Origin: Leptobacterium flavescens
Lineage (GTDB): Bacteria; Bacteroidota; Bacteroidia; Flavobacteriales; Flavobacteriaceae
Length of the DNA stretch: 64,000 bases
Direction: 5' to 3'
Assembly: GCF_010671605.1 (NCBI RefSeq)
Contig: NZ_JAABOO010000001.1
Coordinates: forward strand, 930,001-994,000
Part shown: positions 18,307-26,838 of the stretch, one piece after another
Layout of the letters: every line of letters starts with the position of its first letter
How positions within the stretch are numbered: the first letter of the stretch is position 1
Position numbers and translations under genes: made by a program
Notes under the pieces: generated by a model
The model's input: only the letters and a program-made list of their open reading frames with translations
The model's database searches: none
What the model was told of the DNA's origin: nothing

Positions 18307-19539
18307 TTATTCGTCCCTTAATGCCACAATAGGTTTGATCCTTGCGGCCCTTTTAGCCGGAAGATACCCTGCCAATGCACCCGAAACTATAAGGAGTACG
18401 GTTGCAAAAATACCGGTTCCTATCTTGATATAGGGATTGGTAATAAAGTAATCTTCCAGTGTTAAATCCAAGGAGCCTAAAACAGCAACTCCTATCATTA
18501 ATCCTACAAATCCAGCGATCGTAGTTATAAAAACAGATTCTATAATAATCATTCCGATAACAGCTCTTGGAGTAGCTCCCAGGGCTTTACGGATACCCAA
18601 TTCCTTTGTTCGTTCCTTAACGGTAAACACCATTATGTTACTGATACCTATGATCCCGGCTATAATGGTTCCGAAAGCCACCACCGATACAATGGTCTGA
18701 AGCACCCGTGCAAACTGCTGGTTCTGCTTCAACTGATCGGCAACGTTCCTGATAAAAAGAGCGTTCTGATCATCGGGGTGTATATTGTGTTTATCCTTTA
18801 AATATTTTGTCAGTTTACTTTCAAATACCAGGGAACCTGCATGACCTATCTTCGGGTCGAAGGCCAGGATGATCTGGTCTATTTTATCTGTATTTTTTTC
18901 TATAAGCTGCCTTGTTGTATAGGGGATATAGATAAATCTTTCCTCATTATCTCCACCATCATCCTGAAAAACACCAATAACCTTAAAGGAGCTCCCTCCT
19001 ATATCTATATATTTCCCGATAGCATTTCCTCCGCCGGGAAAGAGGTCTTTTTCTACCAAACGTCCTATTACAGCATATTTCGTTCTGTTCTTAATATCTT
19101 CTCCGTTAAGATACCTTCCCTTCATGATGATGGTCTTTTCGGCAAACTGATGCGCCGGACCAACCGCTCTGGTTGTATAATTGTTAGACTCATTGTCGTA
19201 CTTTACCAAAGCACCTCTGGAAATTCTCGGAGTTATATAATCGAGATAAAAGGCGAAATTATCGCTAATTTCTTCCATATCTTCATTTTTAAACTCTATA
19301 CGTCTGTTGGATTTAAATCCTTTATATGGCATGGATGTACGTCCGGCAAAAAGGAAAAAAGTATTGGTGGCGTCATCCTGGAAAAATTTATCAAAGGTAT
19401 TGATCAGACCATTTCCGAAACCGTAAAGGGTTACATAGATAAATATCCCCAAGGCTACGGTAAAGCCGGACAAAAAGGTCCTGAGCTTATTTTTCCGAAT
19501 CGTCTGAAAAATCTCCTGCCAACGATCTCTGCTAAACAT
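18307..19539 (-). CDS. MacB-like ABC transporter permease (copy 1, type I)
   Basis: 410 residues, same four-helix MacB topology with large periplasmic domain. Landmarks are ISNIMVFTVKERTKELGIRKALGATPRAVIGMIIIES and the end AARIKPIVALRDE, shared with the permease at 22858-24102. Its start overlaps the ATPase stop by 8 bases, implying translational coupling and a joint complex. The substrate cannot be told from the sequence; MacB-type exporters move peptides, lipoproteins or macrolides. Confidence 0.92.
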   Translation of the reverse strand: MFSRDRWQEIFQTIRKNKLRTFLSGFTVALGIFIYVTLYGFGNGLINTFDKFFQDDATNTFFLFAGRTSMPYKGFKSNRRIEFKNEDMEEISDNFAFYLDYITPRISRGALVKYDNESNNYTTRAVGPAHQFAEKTIIMKGRYLNGEDIKNRTKYAVIGRLVEKDLFPGGGNAIGKYIDIGGSSFKVIGVFQDDGGDNEERFIYIPYTTRQLIEKNTDKIDQIILAFDPKIGHAGSLVFESKLTKYLKDKHNIHPDDQNALFIRNVADQLKQNQQFARVLQTIVSVVAFGTIIAGIIGISNIMVFTVKERTKELGIRKALGATPRAVIGMIIIESVFITTIAGFVGLMIGVAVLGSLDLTLEDYFITNPYIKIGTGIFATVLLIVSGALAGYLPAKRAARIKPIVALRDE

Positions 19540-20233
19540 ATGCTGATGCTCTTACTTGTTCTACTTTCTCATCTTTTTCGATAACACCATCCCTCAGGTG
19601 TACAATACGCTTGCACATATGTGCAATATCGGGTTCGTGAGTAACTACCAGAATAGTATTTCCCTGATCGTTGATCTGCTGTATCAGGTCCATTACTTCA
19701 TAGGAAGTTTTACTGTCCAGTGCTCCCGTAGGCTCATCGGCAAGAAGTACTTTAGGTTCTGCAGCCATAGCTCTTGCTATTGCCACCCTTTGTTTCTGTC
19801 CTCCCGAAAGCTCACTCGGCAAATGCCCGGCCCACTCTTTAAGACCTACCTGCTCCAGGTACTTTAAGGCTTTGCGCTGACGCTCCTTTCTTCCTACTTT
19901 CTGATAGTACAAAGGAAGGGCTACATTTTCCATAGCCGTTTTATAATTGATCAGATTAAAGGACTGGAAAACAAAACCAAGGAATTTATTCCTGTAATTG
20001 GCAGCTTTTGTCTCATTTAAATTCCTGATCTCAACCTTATCCAGGTGATAATCTCCGGAATCTGCCTCATCCAGCATCCCAAGGATATTGAGTAAAGTAG
20101 ATTTTCCTGAACCCGAAGATCCCATAATGGCTACCAACTCTCCTTCTTTAACCGAAAAATCTATTCCTTTTAGAACATGAAGGGAATTACTTCCCATCTT
20201 ATAAGATTTGTGAAGATTTTTAATTTCAATCAT
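19532..20233 (-). CDS. ABC transporter ATP-binding protein (MacB/LolD type)
   Basis: 233 residues. Walker A GSSGSGKSTLLNILG, Q-loop FVFQSFNLI, signature LSGGQKQRVAIARA, Walker B VLLADEPTGALD and H-loop VVTHE are all intact. It is the only ATPase gene in a region with four permeases. It is first in its operon and lies about 150 bases downstream of a terminator, so the promoter should lie in 20234-20384, where I could not find an exact TAnnTTTG box. Confidence 0.96.
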   Translation of the reverse strand: MIEIKNLHKSYKMGSNSLHVLKGIDFSVKEGELVAIMGSSGSGKSTLLNILGMLDEADSGDYHLDKVEIRNLNETKAANYRNKFLGFVFQSFNLINYKTAMENVALPLYYQKVGRKERQRKALKYLEQVGLKEWAGHLPSELSGGQKQRVAIARAMAAEPKVLLADEPTGALDSKTSYEVMDLIQQINDQGNTILVVTHEPDIAHMCKRIVHLRDGVIEKDEKVEQVRASAYV

Positions 20234-20384
20234 GGTTAGTTAATTAGATGCAACCTTAAATCATTCCCGATTCTCATTGCATTTATGTTGTGTTAAAAGC
20301 TGTTTTTTTATTGTCTTTTGTACATAAGACTACAAGTGCTAAAAAATGTTACAACTTAATTTGTGAAGAAAATGTTAAATAAAT

Positions 20385-20435
20385 AAAAAAAAGAAGTCAA
20401 TAGCTGCCAAAAACAGGCTGATTATTAACTTCTTC
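20385..20435 (-). terminator. Rho-independent terminator between the two efflux units
   Basis: Minus strand: GAAGTTAATAATCAGCC and GGCAGCTATTGACTTC pair with one bulge around a short U-rich loop, followed by a run of T (plus-strand A run at 20383-20392). It ends the upstream permease-permease-adaptor unit. Confidence 0.8.
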
Positions 20436-20462
20436 CTTTATGAATAGTTCTGAAAAGATTGT

Positions 20463-21548
20463 CTAATTCCAGACTTTGATCTTATCGCTTTCGTTTATGC
20501 CCGACTTAACTTCAACGAATATTCCGTCGCTCAAACCGAGTTCAACATCTTTTCTTTCGAATTGCTGGTCGCCTGTTTCGATCTCAACATAAGGCTTTTT
20601 GGTCTCCGCATCGTATTGTACCAATGCTTCCTTTATTACAAGTACATCATTGGCCCTGGCAAGGATGATAGAAGCATTTGCACTTAGTCCGGCCCGGATA
20701 AAAGTAGTATCCTGTTTCTTTAGAGTTCCTTTGATCTCAAACTGAATAGCGCCGTTCTCTGCTTTACCTTTAGGTGCAATATAATCCAGCACTGCATTAA
20801 AGGTCTGGTCTTCAATAGCTCCTACTGTTATTTCAAGCGGAAGGCCCTCTTTTATCTTTCCAACTTCCGATTCGTCTACCTTCCCTTCAAAGATCATCTT
20901 GTTCACATCTGCCAGGGTGGCTATAGTGGTCCCGTCGTTAAAGGTATTACTCTCAATAACCTGGTTCCCTACTTCTACCGGTACTTCCAATACCATTCCT
21001 CCTACTGTAGAACGAATAAGGGTATTTGCAGATTTCCCCAGGCCTCTTGTAGTTCCCGTTCTGATGATATCGTAATTCTGATTGGCAGAATTATAGCTCT
21101 GTAAGGCCTGCTGATAACTCACTTCAGCACGCTCCAGATCTACCTTAGAGATCACTCCTCTGTCGAAAAGCCCCTTCTGACGATCATAATTCCGTTTCTG
21201 ATCGTCCAGGCTGATCTTGGCTGTCTGGATATTATTCTTGGCTGTGTTTAAGGAAGATAAATTGGGTACTACCCTGATCTTTGCAATAAGATCTCCTTCC
21301 TTAACCTGATCTCCGCCCTCTATATATATTTCTTCTATAACCCCTGAAATATTCGGTTTTATCAGCACTTCTTCCAAAGGCAGGATACTGCCAACGGCTA
21401 CCGTCTTTTTAACCACGGTCTGTTTTGCCGGCAGCTCGGTGGTATAGGTTACCGGGTCTTCCGAGTTCTTCTGATATAAATAGTACATGGCAAAGCCAAA
21501 AGTTACCACGATCCCTATTAAAATTAAGACGGTTATTAATTTTTTCAT
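20463..21548 (-). CDS. MacA/HlyD-like periplasmic adaptor (copy 2)
   Basis: 361 residues. N-terminal membrane segment (LITVLILIGIVVTFGFAMYYL), split lipoyl halves (AVGSILPLEEVLIKPNISGVIEEIYIEGGDQV; TVGGMVLEVPVEVGNQV), central coiled coil and beta-barrel. It is about 12 residues shorter at the C-terminus than copy 1, ending at ESDKIKVWN, where copy 1 continues past KVWNKTEP. It is last in a unit of two permeases and an adaptor without ATPase or TolC. Confidence 0.92.
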   Translation of the reverse strand: MKKLITVLILIGIVVTFGFAMYYLYQKNSEDPVTYTTELPAKQTVVKKTVAVGSILPLEEVLIKPNISGVIEEIYIEGGDQVKEGDLIAKIRVVPNLSSLNTAKNNIQTAKISLDDQKRNYDRQKGLFDRGVISKVDLERAEVSYQQALQSYNSANQNYDIIRTGTTRGLGKSANTLIRSTVGGMVLEVPVEVGNQVIESNTFNDGTTIATLADVNKMIFEGKVDESEVGKIKEGLPLEITVGAIEDQTFNAVLDYIAPKGKAENGAIQFEIKGTLKKQDTTFIRAGLSANASIILARANDVLVIKEALVQYDAETKKPYVEIETGDQQFERKDVELGLSDGIFVEVKSGINESDKIKVWN

Positions 21549-21580
21549 TGTATTTAGGTTTTCTTATCTGTCAACTTAAT

Positions 21581-22840
21581 TTATTCTGTTCTTATAGCGT
21601 CTACCGGACGAACTTTAATAGCGTTCTGTGCCGGGATCAGTCCTGCAAGCAGACCTGAAACGATCAATATGGTCAAAGCTATGGAAACCACCCCGATATT
21701 TACACTCGGATTGGTAAACATATCTACCGGGCCATTGGAATCCAGTGCGTAATTGATCAGGTAAATGACCAGGGAAGCAAAAGCTATTCCGGCCATTCCC
21801 GATATGATGGTTAAAAAGATAGACTCCATCAATATCTGTCCTCTAATAGACCAGGGGCTCTCACCAAGCGCCCTTCTTATTCCAATCTCCTTGGTACGTT
21901 CCTTAACCACAATAAGCATAATGTTACTTACTCCGATGATCCCCGACAACAAGACGAGGGTACCCACAAAGTAAGCTACCAGGCGTAAGGCTGCAAAAAG
22001 CCGCACTATCCTGCTGTAATCTTCAAAGAGATCGAAATGCCCCACTGCTCGGGTATCGTCCGGGTGGATCTTATGATTCTCTTTAACCACTTTAAAAACA
22101 CTTTCCTTTAAGTCCGAAATAGAGTATTTATCTTCTGCAGTAATAGCCATCCAGCCTACTCTATCTCCCATGTTAAATGCCTGGGAAAAAGCAGTAAAGG
22201 GTGTAAATATTTCTTTCTGTGCTTCTTCACTATCACCGTCGGTATTTTTCTTTTTATACACCCCGATCACCAGGAAGCTCACTCCCCGTATTTTGATGTA
22301 GGTACCTATCACCTCTTCTTCCTTATCGTAAAGACTTGCCTTTACTCCCTCTCCGATGACAGCCACTTTTCTTTTGTCAATTATATCAGCATAATTAATA
22401 AAGCGTCCCTGAACTATATCCATAGGCTCCTGTTGTATGATTTCGGGATAATCGCCATACACATTAAAAGCTCCTGCATTTATTCCCCTTATCACATTAT
22501 TGGCACCACCAAAACCACCCAGTTGGTTTCTTGGAGAGACAAATCTTAAATGATCTACATTTTGCCTGATCGCTTCAACATCGTCTACCTTAAAATTGTA
22601 CCGCCTTCCTTTGGGTAAACCTTTATAGGGTTTGGAAACGGTCTGTGTCCACATAAAGATGGTATTGGTAGCTGTATCTCCGAAATCCAGTTTCACCCCG
22701 TTCTCAAGACCCTTTCCTGCCGCCAGTAAAATAATAAGGATAAATATTCCCCAGAAAACACCAAAGGCCGTAAGCAGGGTCCTGAACCAGTTTGTGGTCA
22801 GTACCTCTAAAATTTCTTTCCAACGGTCTCTGCTAAACAT
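21581..22840 (-). CDS. MacB-like ABC transporter permease (copy 2, type II)
   Basis: 419 residues. One N-terminal helix, periplasmic MacB domain, three C-terminal helices; GVSNIMLIVVKERTKEIGIRRALGESPWSIRGQILMES precedes the third helix and the protein ends IKVRPVDAIRTE. No ATPase domain. Gap to the adaptor is 32 bases and to the upstream permease 17 bases, so the three genes form one unit. Confidence 0.92.
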   Translation of the reverse strand: MFSRDRWKEILEVLTTNWFRTLLTAFGVFWGIFILIILLAAGKGLENGVKLDFGDTATNTIFMWTQTVSKPYKGLPKGRRYNFKVDDVEAIRQNVDHLRFVSPRNQLGGFGGANNVIRGINAGAFNVYGDYPEIIQQEPMDIVQGRFINYADIIDKRKVAVIGEGVKASLYDKEEEVIGTYIKIRGVSFLVIGVYKKKNTDGDSEEAQKEIFTPFTAFSQAFNMGDRVGWMAITAEDKYSISDLKESVFKVVKENHKIHPDDTRAVGHFDLFEDYSRIVRLFAALRLVAYFVGTLVLLSGIIGVSNIMLIVVKERTKEIGIRRALGESPWSIRGQILMESIFLTIISGMAGIAFASLVIYLINYALDSNGPVDMFTNPSVNIGVVSIALTILIVSGLLAGLIPAQNAIKVRPVDAIRTE

Positions 22841-22857
22841 TTTCTGTTTTTTAAGGG

Positions 22858-24102
22858 TTATTCATCTCTTAAAGCAACTATGGGTTTGATCCTTGCGGCT
22901 CTCCATGCCGGGAAAAAGCCTGCAACGGCTCCGGCAAAGATCAGAACGAATACCGTGGTCATAGCCACCTGGAAATTTACAGAAGGGTTTACGATATAAT
23001 CCACTTCTATATTCGGTCCGAGGAGCTCCAGGAGTCCCATACTGAAAATAAGGCCTCCAAAACCGGAGAAAGCAGTAACAAAAACAGATTCCTGCAGAAT
23101 CATTCCGATAATCGGCCATGGCTTGGCGCCCAGGGCTTTCCTGATCCCGATCTCCCGGGTTCTTTCTTTTACAATAATTAGCATGATATTACTAACTCCC
23201 ACTACTCCTGCAATAATGGTACAGATACCCACGAACCAGAAGAAAAGTTTAATATTATCTACCAGGGTGTAATAGCGTTTTGCTTCATCAAGGGCGTTAA
23301 AAACGTGAACGGCACCGTTATCATCGGGTGCAACGGTATGGAATTGCTTCAGATAGGTTTCCAGTTCTGCAGAGAACTTATTCGATGCCTGCACTGCCTT
23401 TTCAAAGTTTTCTTCGGGTTGCATGGTAAAAGACAAGTTCGCAACCCTGTTCCCTCCGTTAAAAACACGCTGAGCAGTAGTAATGGGAACAAAGACCCTG
23501 TTCTCTTCTCTTTCCCCTCCTTCATCGGAATAAACCCCCACTATTTTAAAGTTGATACCTGATAACTGAAGGATCTTATCTATAGGATCTTCTTCCTTAA
23601 ACAGTTCGTTTTTTACCTTGGTACTAATGACCACCACTTTATTCACCTCCTCCAAATCGCGGTAATTCAGGAACCTTCCCTCTTCCATTTTCTGGTTCTC
23701 AATAAACTGATAGTCCGGACTAACTCCCTGTATGCCGTAATTCCCTGATTCTTTTTTGTAATTGATAAGGCCACCTCTGATCCTGAAGATCGATGATTTA
23801 TATTCCAGCTCCTTATTGTACTTTGTAGTGAGGTAGTCGTAGTTCTCATTATTCATCACTACAAACCTACCCGGGTTAAGACCTTTGTGTTCTTTGGTAG
23901 TTACCTGAGTCCAGACCCATATGCGATTGGTTGCATCTGCTTCAAACTCTGCCTGGATCCCATTACGCATCCCCTGGCCAAATCCGAGAAGGATCACCAA
24001 AATAAAAATTCCGGAAGCTACAGACAGCCCCGTTAAAAAGGTTCTTAGTTTATTTTTGCGAATAGTGTCGAAAATCTCCTGCCAGCGCTCTATATCAAAC
24101 AT
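22858..24102 (-). CDS. MacB-like ABC transporter permease (copy 2, type I)
   Basis: 414 residues, MacB topology. Landmarks are GVSNIMLIIVKERTREIGIRKALGAKPWPIIGMILQES and the end AARIKPIVALRDE, identical in its last 13 residues to the permease at 18307-19539. It is first in its unit; the promoter should lie in 24103-24235, but no exact -7 match was seen. Because no ATPase gene accompanies it, it probably uses the ATPase at 19532-20233. Confidence 0.92.
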   Translation of the reverse strand: MFDIERWQEIFDTIRKNKLRTFLTGLSVASGIFILVILLGFGQGMRNGIQAEFEADATNRIWVWTQVTTKEHKGLNPGRFVVMNNENYDYLTTKYNKELEYKSSIFRIRGGLINYKKESGNYGIQGVSPDYQFIENQKMEEGRFLNYRDLEEVNKVVVISTKVKNELFKEEDPIDKILQLSGINFKIVGVYSDEGGEREENRVFVPITTAQRVFNGGNRVANLSFTMQPEENFEKAVQASNKFSAELETYLKQFHTVAPDDNGAVHVFNALDEAKRYYTLVDNIKLFFWFVGICTIIAGVVGVSNIMLIIVKERTREIGIRKALGAKPWPIIGMILQESVFVTAFSGFGGLIFSMGLLELLGPNIEVDYIVNPSVNFQVAMTTVFVLIFAGAVAGFFPAWRAARIKPIVALRDE

Positions 24103-24235
24103 ATTTTCAGGCTCAAATTTTAGTTTGTTTATGCTATGCAGCGATAATATTACATCTAATGTTCAATCACTTACATACAATAGACTAAGACATATCTGAT
24201 TTGTTACAGTTTGGGCCTTAAAATTTTACGCTTTT

Positions 24236-24460
24236 TTAAGCAGGTGAATTTTTTCTGAGTGCCTTGTAGATAAAATACCCTAATGCCCCTACGAGAATAT
24301 AGGGAATCGCCATAAGGTAAATGATCCCGTTATTGATACCCTTGGCTGCAGATTGCTCTTCTCCGCTCTCCAATACAGCACGGCACATGGCGCATTGTGC
24401 ATCCGATGCTTCGGGCAACAGAAAAACAAATAATATTATTACGAAAACAAGCTTTTTCAA
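24236..24460 (-). CDS. Small CxxC membrane protein in the oxidase biogenesis cluster
   Basis: 74 residues if started at the TTG at 24460; no ATG is available, since the frame has a stop 18 bases upstream and the only internal Met codons are too late. A signal peptide (KKLVFVIILFVFLLPEASDAQ) is followed directly by CAMC, a short linker and one membrane helix (GIIYLMAIPYILVGALGYFIY) with a basic tail. The CxxC would face the periplasm. The family has no function known to me. Its place after DUF420 and Sco suggests a role in copper handling or thiol redox during oxidase assembly, which is inference. Confidence 0.7.
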   Translation of the reverse strand: MKKLVFVIILFVFLLPEASDAQCAMCRAVLESGEEQSAAKGINNGIIYLMAIPYILVGALGYFIYKALRKNSPA

Positions 24461-24489
24461 AGTCTTAGTTTTTATTTACAAATATACGC

Positions 24490-25020
24490 TTAATGAACAT
24501 AATAAGGAGAGATCATCAGATATACCACAACTCCCGTAACCGCTACATATAGCCAGATAGGGAAGGTAATCTTAGCTATCTTCCTGTGTTTATCAAAACG
24601 TTTGGACAAAGCCCTTACGTAGGTAATAAGTACCAGCGGAATAATGACTATGGAGAGCAAAATATGAGATATAAGAATAAAGAAATACAGGTACCTCATT
24701 ACTCCTTCCCCTCCGTATGAAGTAGAATCTGAAGTCATATGATAAGCAACATACATTACCAGAAAGGAGATAGATAAAAGAATACAGGCCTTCATCAGGC
24801 GTTCGTGTAAAACTCTTTTTCCATTCTTAATTGCTATAACCGCAAGGACAAGCAACACTGCCGTGATCCCGTTAATGGTAGCGTAAATAGGTGGCAAAAA
24901 CGATAAAGGTTCTACGTTAGGGATCTTAATTCCGAAAAGCGCTGCTACCACCAGGGGAATAGCTACCGATAAAATCTTAATCCACTTATTGTATTTAGTC
25001 TCATCAACGGTTTCTGCCAT
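24490..25020 (-). CDS. DUF420 membrane protein, probable cytochrome oxidase assembly factor
   Basis: 176 residues with about five membrane helices. The pattern PPIYATINGITAVLLVLA...LHERLMKACILLSISFLVMYVAYH and later HILLSIVIIPLVL is that of DUF420, whose members lie beside caa3 oxidase genes; the Bacillus/Staphylococcus homologue CtaM is needed for oxidase function. Conserved His residues (LHERLM, AYHM, SHILL) could bind heme or copper. The gene starts 4 bases after the sco stop and is co-transcribed with it. Confidence 0.88.
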   Translation of the reverse strand: MAETVDETKYNKWIKILSVAIPLVVAALFGIKIPNVEPLSFLPPIYATINGITAVLLVLAVIAIKNGKRVLHERLMKACILLSISFLVMYVAYHMTSDSTSYGGEGVMRYLYFFILISHILLSIVIIPLVLITYVRALSKRFDKHRKIAKITFPIWLYVAVTGVVVYLMISPYYVH

Positions 25021-25024
25021 TTTC

Positions 25025-25708
25025 TTATTCCTTTAAAAGTTTTGCAATATCTTCTTTCAGCATATCTATACCTTCCTGCTCTATCGCACTGTAATACACG
25101 ATCGGGTTTCCGAAATCGTCTCTTCTGGATCTGATAAATCCGTTCTTATCTATCAGTGCCACATTCCCGGAATGTTCAAAACCTCCGGGGGCCTGACCAT
25201 CCTCAGCAGCATAGATATTAAATCCGTAATTAGCCAGATCGTAAATATCTCTTTTTGCTCCGGTAAGCAGGTTCCAGTCTATATTGGTAATCTTATACAG
25301 TTCGGCATATTCCTTTAACACGAAAGGTGTATCGTGCTCCGGGTTGATGGAGAAAGAAGCTATTCCGAAATTGTCAAAAGATTTAAACTCTTCCTGTAAT
25401 TGCACCAGGTTCTTACTCATGATGGGACAAATGGAAGGGCAGGTAGTAAAAAAGAACTCTACCAGATATACCTTTCCTCTGTAATCCTTATCGGTAATAA
25501 GGAGACTGTCCTGATTTAAAAATGAGAATTCGGGAACTTTACGTTTTTCATTATTCAGGACTACATATACCAATTCATCTTTATCTATCCGGGCTTCTTC
25601 TACCGTAGTTCCGCTTTTGATCCTGTCTATGATACGAGGGATAAAGATTATTCCAAAAATGAGGATCACAAAAGAGACCCAAACATATGTATAATTATTT
25701 TTCTTCAT
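25025..25708 (-). CDS. SCO family copper chaperone for cytochrome c oxidase
   Basis: 227 residues. Membrane anchor near residues 8-24, then a thioredoxin fold with the copper-binding CPSIC (Cys90, Cys94) after VYLVEFFFTT and the third ligand His179 in GGFEHSGNVALID. Sco proteins deliver copper to, or reduce, the CuA site of oxidase subunit II in the periplasm; the subunit II gene here is at 56722-57795. Its ATG abuts the stop of the cysteine-free Sco-like gene (base 25708 shared). Confidence 0.95.
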   Translation of the reverse strand: MKKNNYTYVWVSFVILIFGIIFIPRIIDRIKSGTTVEEARIDKDELVYVVLNNEKRKVPEFSFLNQDSLLITDKDYRGKVYLVEFFFTTCPSICPIMSKNLVQLQEEFKSFDNFGIASFSINPEHDTPFVLKEYAELYKITNIDWNLLTGAKRDIYDLANYGFNIYAAEDGQAPGGFEHSGNVALIDKNGFIRSRRDDFGNPIVYYSAIEQEGIDMLKEDIAKLLKE

Positions 25709-26343
25709 TACTTCTCTCTGTACGCATTGTTCTTTTTTAATGCCAGTCTGTATTCCGCTAGAATAATCTTGACATCATCTTCCATTTTATTGTTTATCTC
25801 CGACACAGAGGTGGCATCAAAGCCATAAAGGGTCTCATCTCCTTTTCTCCCTCTGAGGTTACGATCCTTATCGATAATAAAAACCCTCGGTGTGCTCAGG
25901 TGCTCATCCAGGGCATAATCAGATCCCAGGCTGTTAAACAACGTTTCAATGTCTTCCTTATCCCCGAAAATAAACTTCCAGTTTACCGTATCGGTAAGGT
26001 TACTCAATTCTGCTTTCAGCTCCTTTACCTTCTCCTCCTGTCCTTTGGGAAGTACAATAACGAACTGAAAATCCTTGAATTCATAGAAGCGCTTGTATAT
26101 CTTCTGGTTCAGATTAAAGGCATTTCCTTTTTTAAACTCAACGTTATCGCCAAAAAAACCCAGGATAGTGATCTTATTCTGAAGGGTTACATTTTCACCA
26201 TCGAGCGAATTAAAATGCGTAACATCCTTAACTCCGATGGTCATGGTGGGAAGTTTAGCAAAATTATTCACTCCCGAAGCAAAGAACAGATATGCTACGA
26301 TCGGGAGTATAAAAAGAACACCAAGTACAAAAAACTTTTTCAC
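25708..26343 (-). CDS. Sco/thioredoxin-like protein without cysteines
   Basis: 211 residues with a GTG start at 26343 (a stop codon lies five codons upstream and no ATG is available). An N-terminal membrane anchor is followed by a Sco-like layout: a short strand pair, ITILGFFGDNVEF where Sco has its CxxxC strand, and LSTPRVFIIDKDRNLRGR near the end. I see no cysteine anywhere in the protein, so it cannot do Sco redox or copper-thiol chemistry. It lies directly upstream of, and is coupled to, the true sco gene. It may be a structural partner or a diverged paralogue. Confidence 0.75.
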   Translation of the reverse strand: MKKFFVLGVLFILPIVAYLFFASGVNNFAKLPTMTIGVKDVTHFNSLDGENVTLQNKITILGFFGDNVEFKKGNAFNLNQKIYKRFYEFKDFQFVIVLPKGQEEKVKELKAELSNLTDTVNWKFIFGDKEDIETLFNSLGSDYALDEHLSTPRVFIIDKDRNLRGRKGDETLYGFDATSVSEINNKMEDDVKIILAEYRLALKKNNAYREK

Positions 26344-26390
26344 AGTTTCGTTTTATTATCTAATACATCCCCCTCCTGAGGAAACGGGAT

Positions 26391-26416
26391 AAAAAAAGAC
26401 GGCCTAAACCGTCTTT
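26391..26416 (-). terminator. Rho-independent terminator after the COX III/IV operon
   Basis: Minus strand AAAGACGG and CCGTCTTT pair (8 bp) around a 6-base loop and are followed by seven T. It lies between the COX IV gene (26434) and the Sco-like gene (26343), so it separates oxidase subunit genes from assembly genes or attenuates read-through between them. Confidence 0.85.
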
Positions 26417-26433
26417 CTGAATATTGTTATCTA

Positions 26434-26817
26434 TTAAAAGTTCCAGCTCACAAAGCCATCTCTCATGACCTCGTAAATGTAATTTCCTTCTACCAACAAA
26501 ATAAAGGCAAGGTAAGGGATCAGTATTACGAGAGGTAAAACGATAGACCATGTAAGGCTTCCTTTTTCATCTCTTAAGTGCATAAAGTCCCAGGCAATAT
26601 AATAAGCCTTTACAATAGTTAAAAATATAAAGATCCAGTTAAGGGCCTTCATCCCGATGATCTTTACATCTAACATTTCAGGTTTATAGATACCAAGAAT
26701 TACCTCGATAGCTGTTACTAAAGAAAGAAAAACAAGAACTCCCCATATCTTCTGTTCGTTCGATTTGAACTTTAATAAACCTCTGAATATTGCTAATTTA
26801 TGTGTATCGTGTGCCAT
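26434..26817 (-). CDS. Cytochrome c oxidase subunit IV family protein
   Basis: 127 residues with three membrane helices, the layout of prokaryotic COX IV (caa3 subunit IV type). The core is IFIFLTIVKAYYIAWDFMHLRDEKGSLTWSIVLPL, with the K/YYIAxxFMHL motif of the family. It is the last gene of the operon heme O synthase, COX III, COX III, COX IV, and is followed by a terminator. Confidence 0.9.
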   Translation of the reverse strand: MAHDTHKLAIFRGLLKFKSNEQKIWGVLVFLSLVTAIEVILGIYKPEMLDVKIIGMKALNWIFIFLTIVKAYYIAWDFMHLRDEKGSLTWSIVLPLVILIPYLAFILLVEGNYIYEVMRDGFVSWNF

Positions 26818-26838
26818 TTCTTTTAAAATCTATTATAA

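Noticed and set aside
18841-19584. 247-residue open frame on the plus strand inside the ABC permease
   Set aside because: It lies fully antisense to a permease with clear MacB motifs; the translated product has no recognisable domain and starts inside a coding region.
20324-20340. TTGTA...TACAA inverted repeat upstream of the ABC ATPase gene
   Set aside because: Only five perfect pairs with a loose spacer in an AT-rich gap; could easily be chance.
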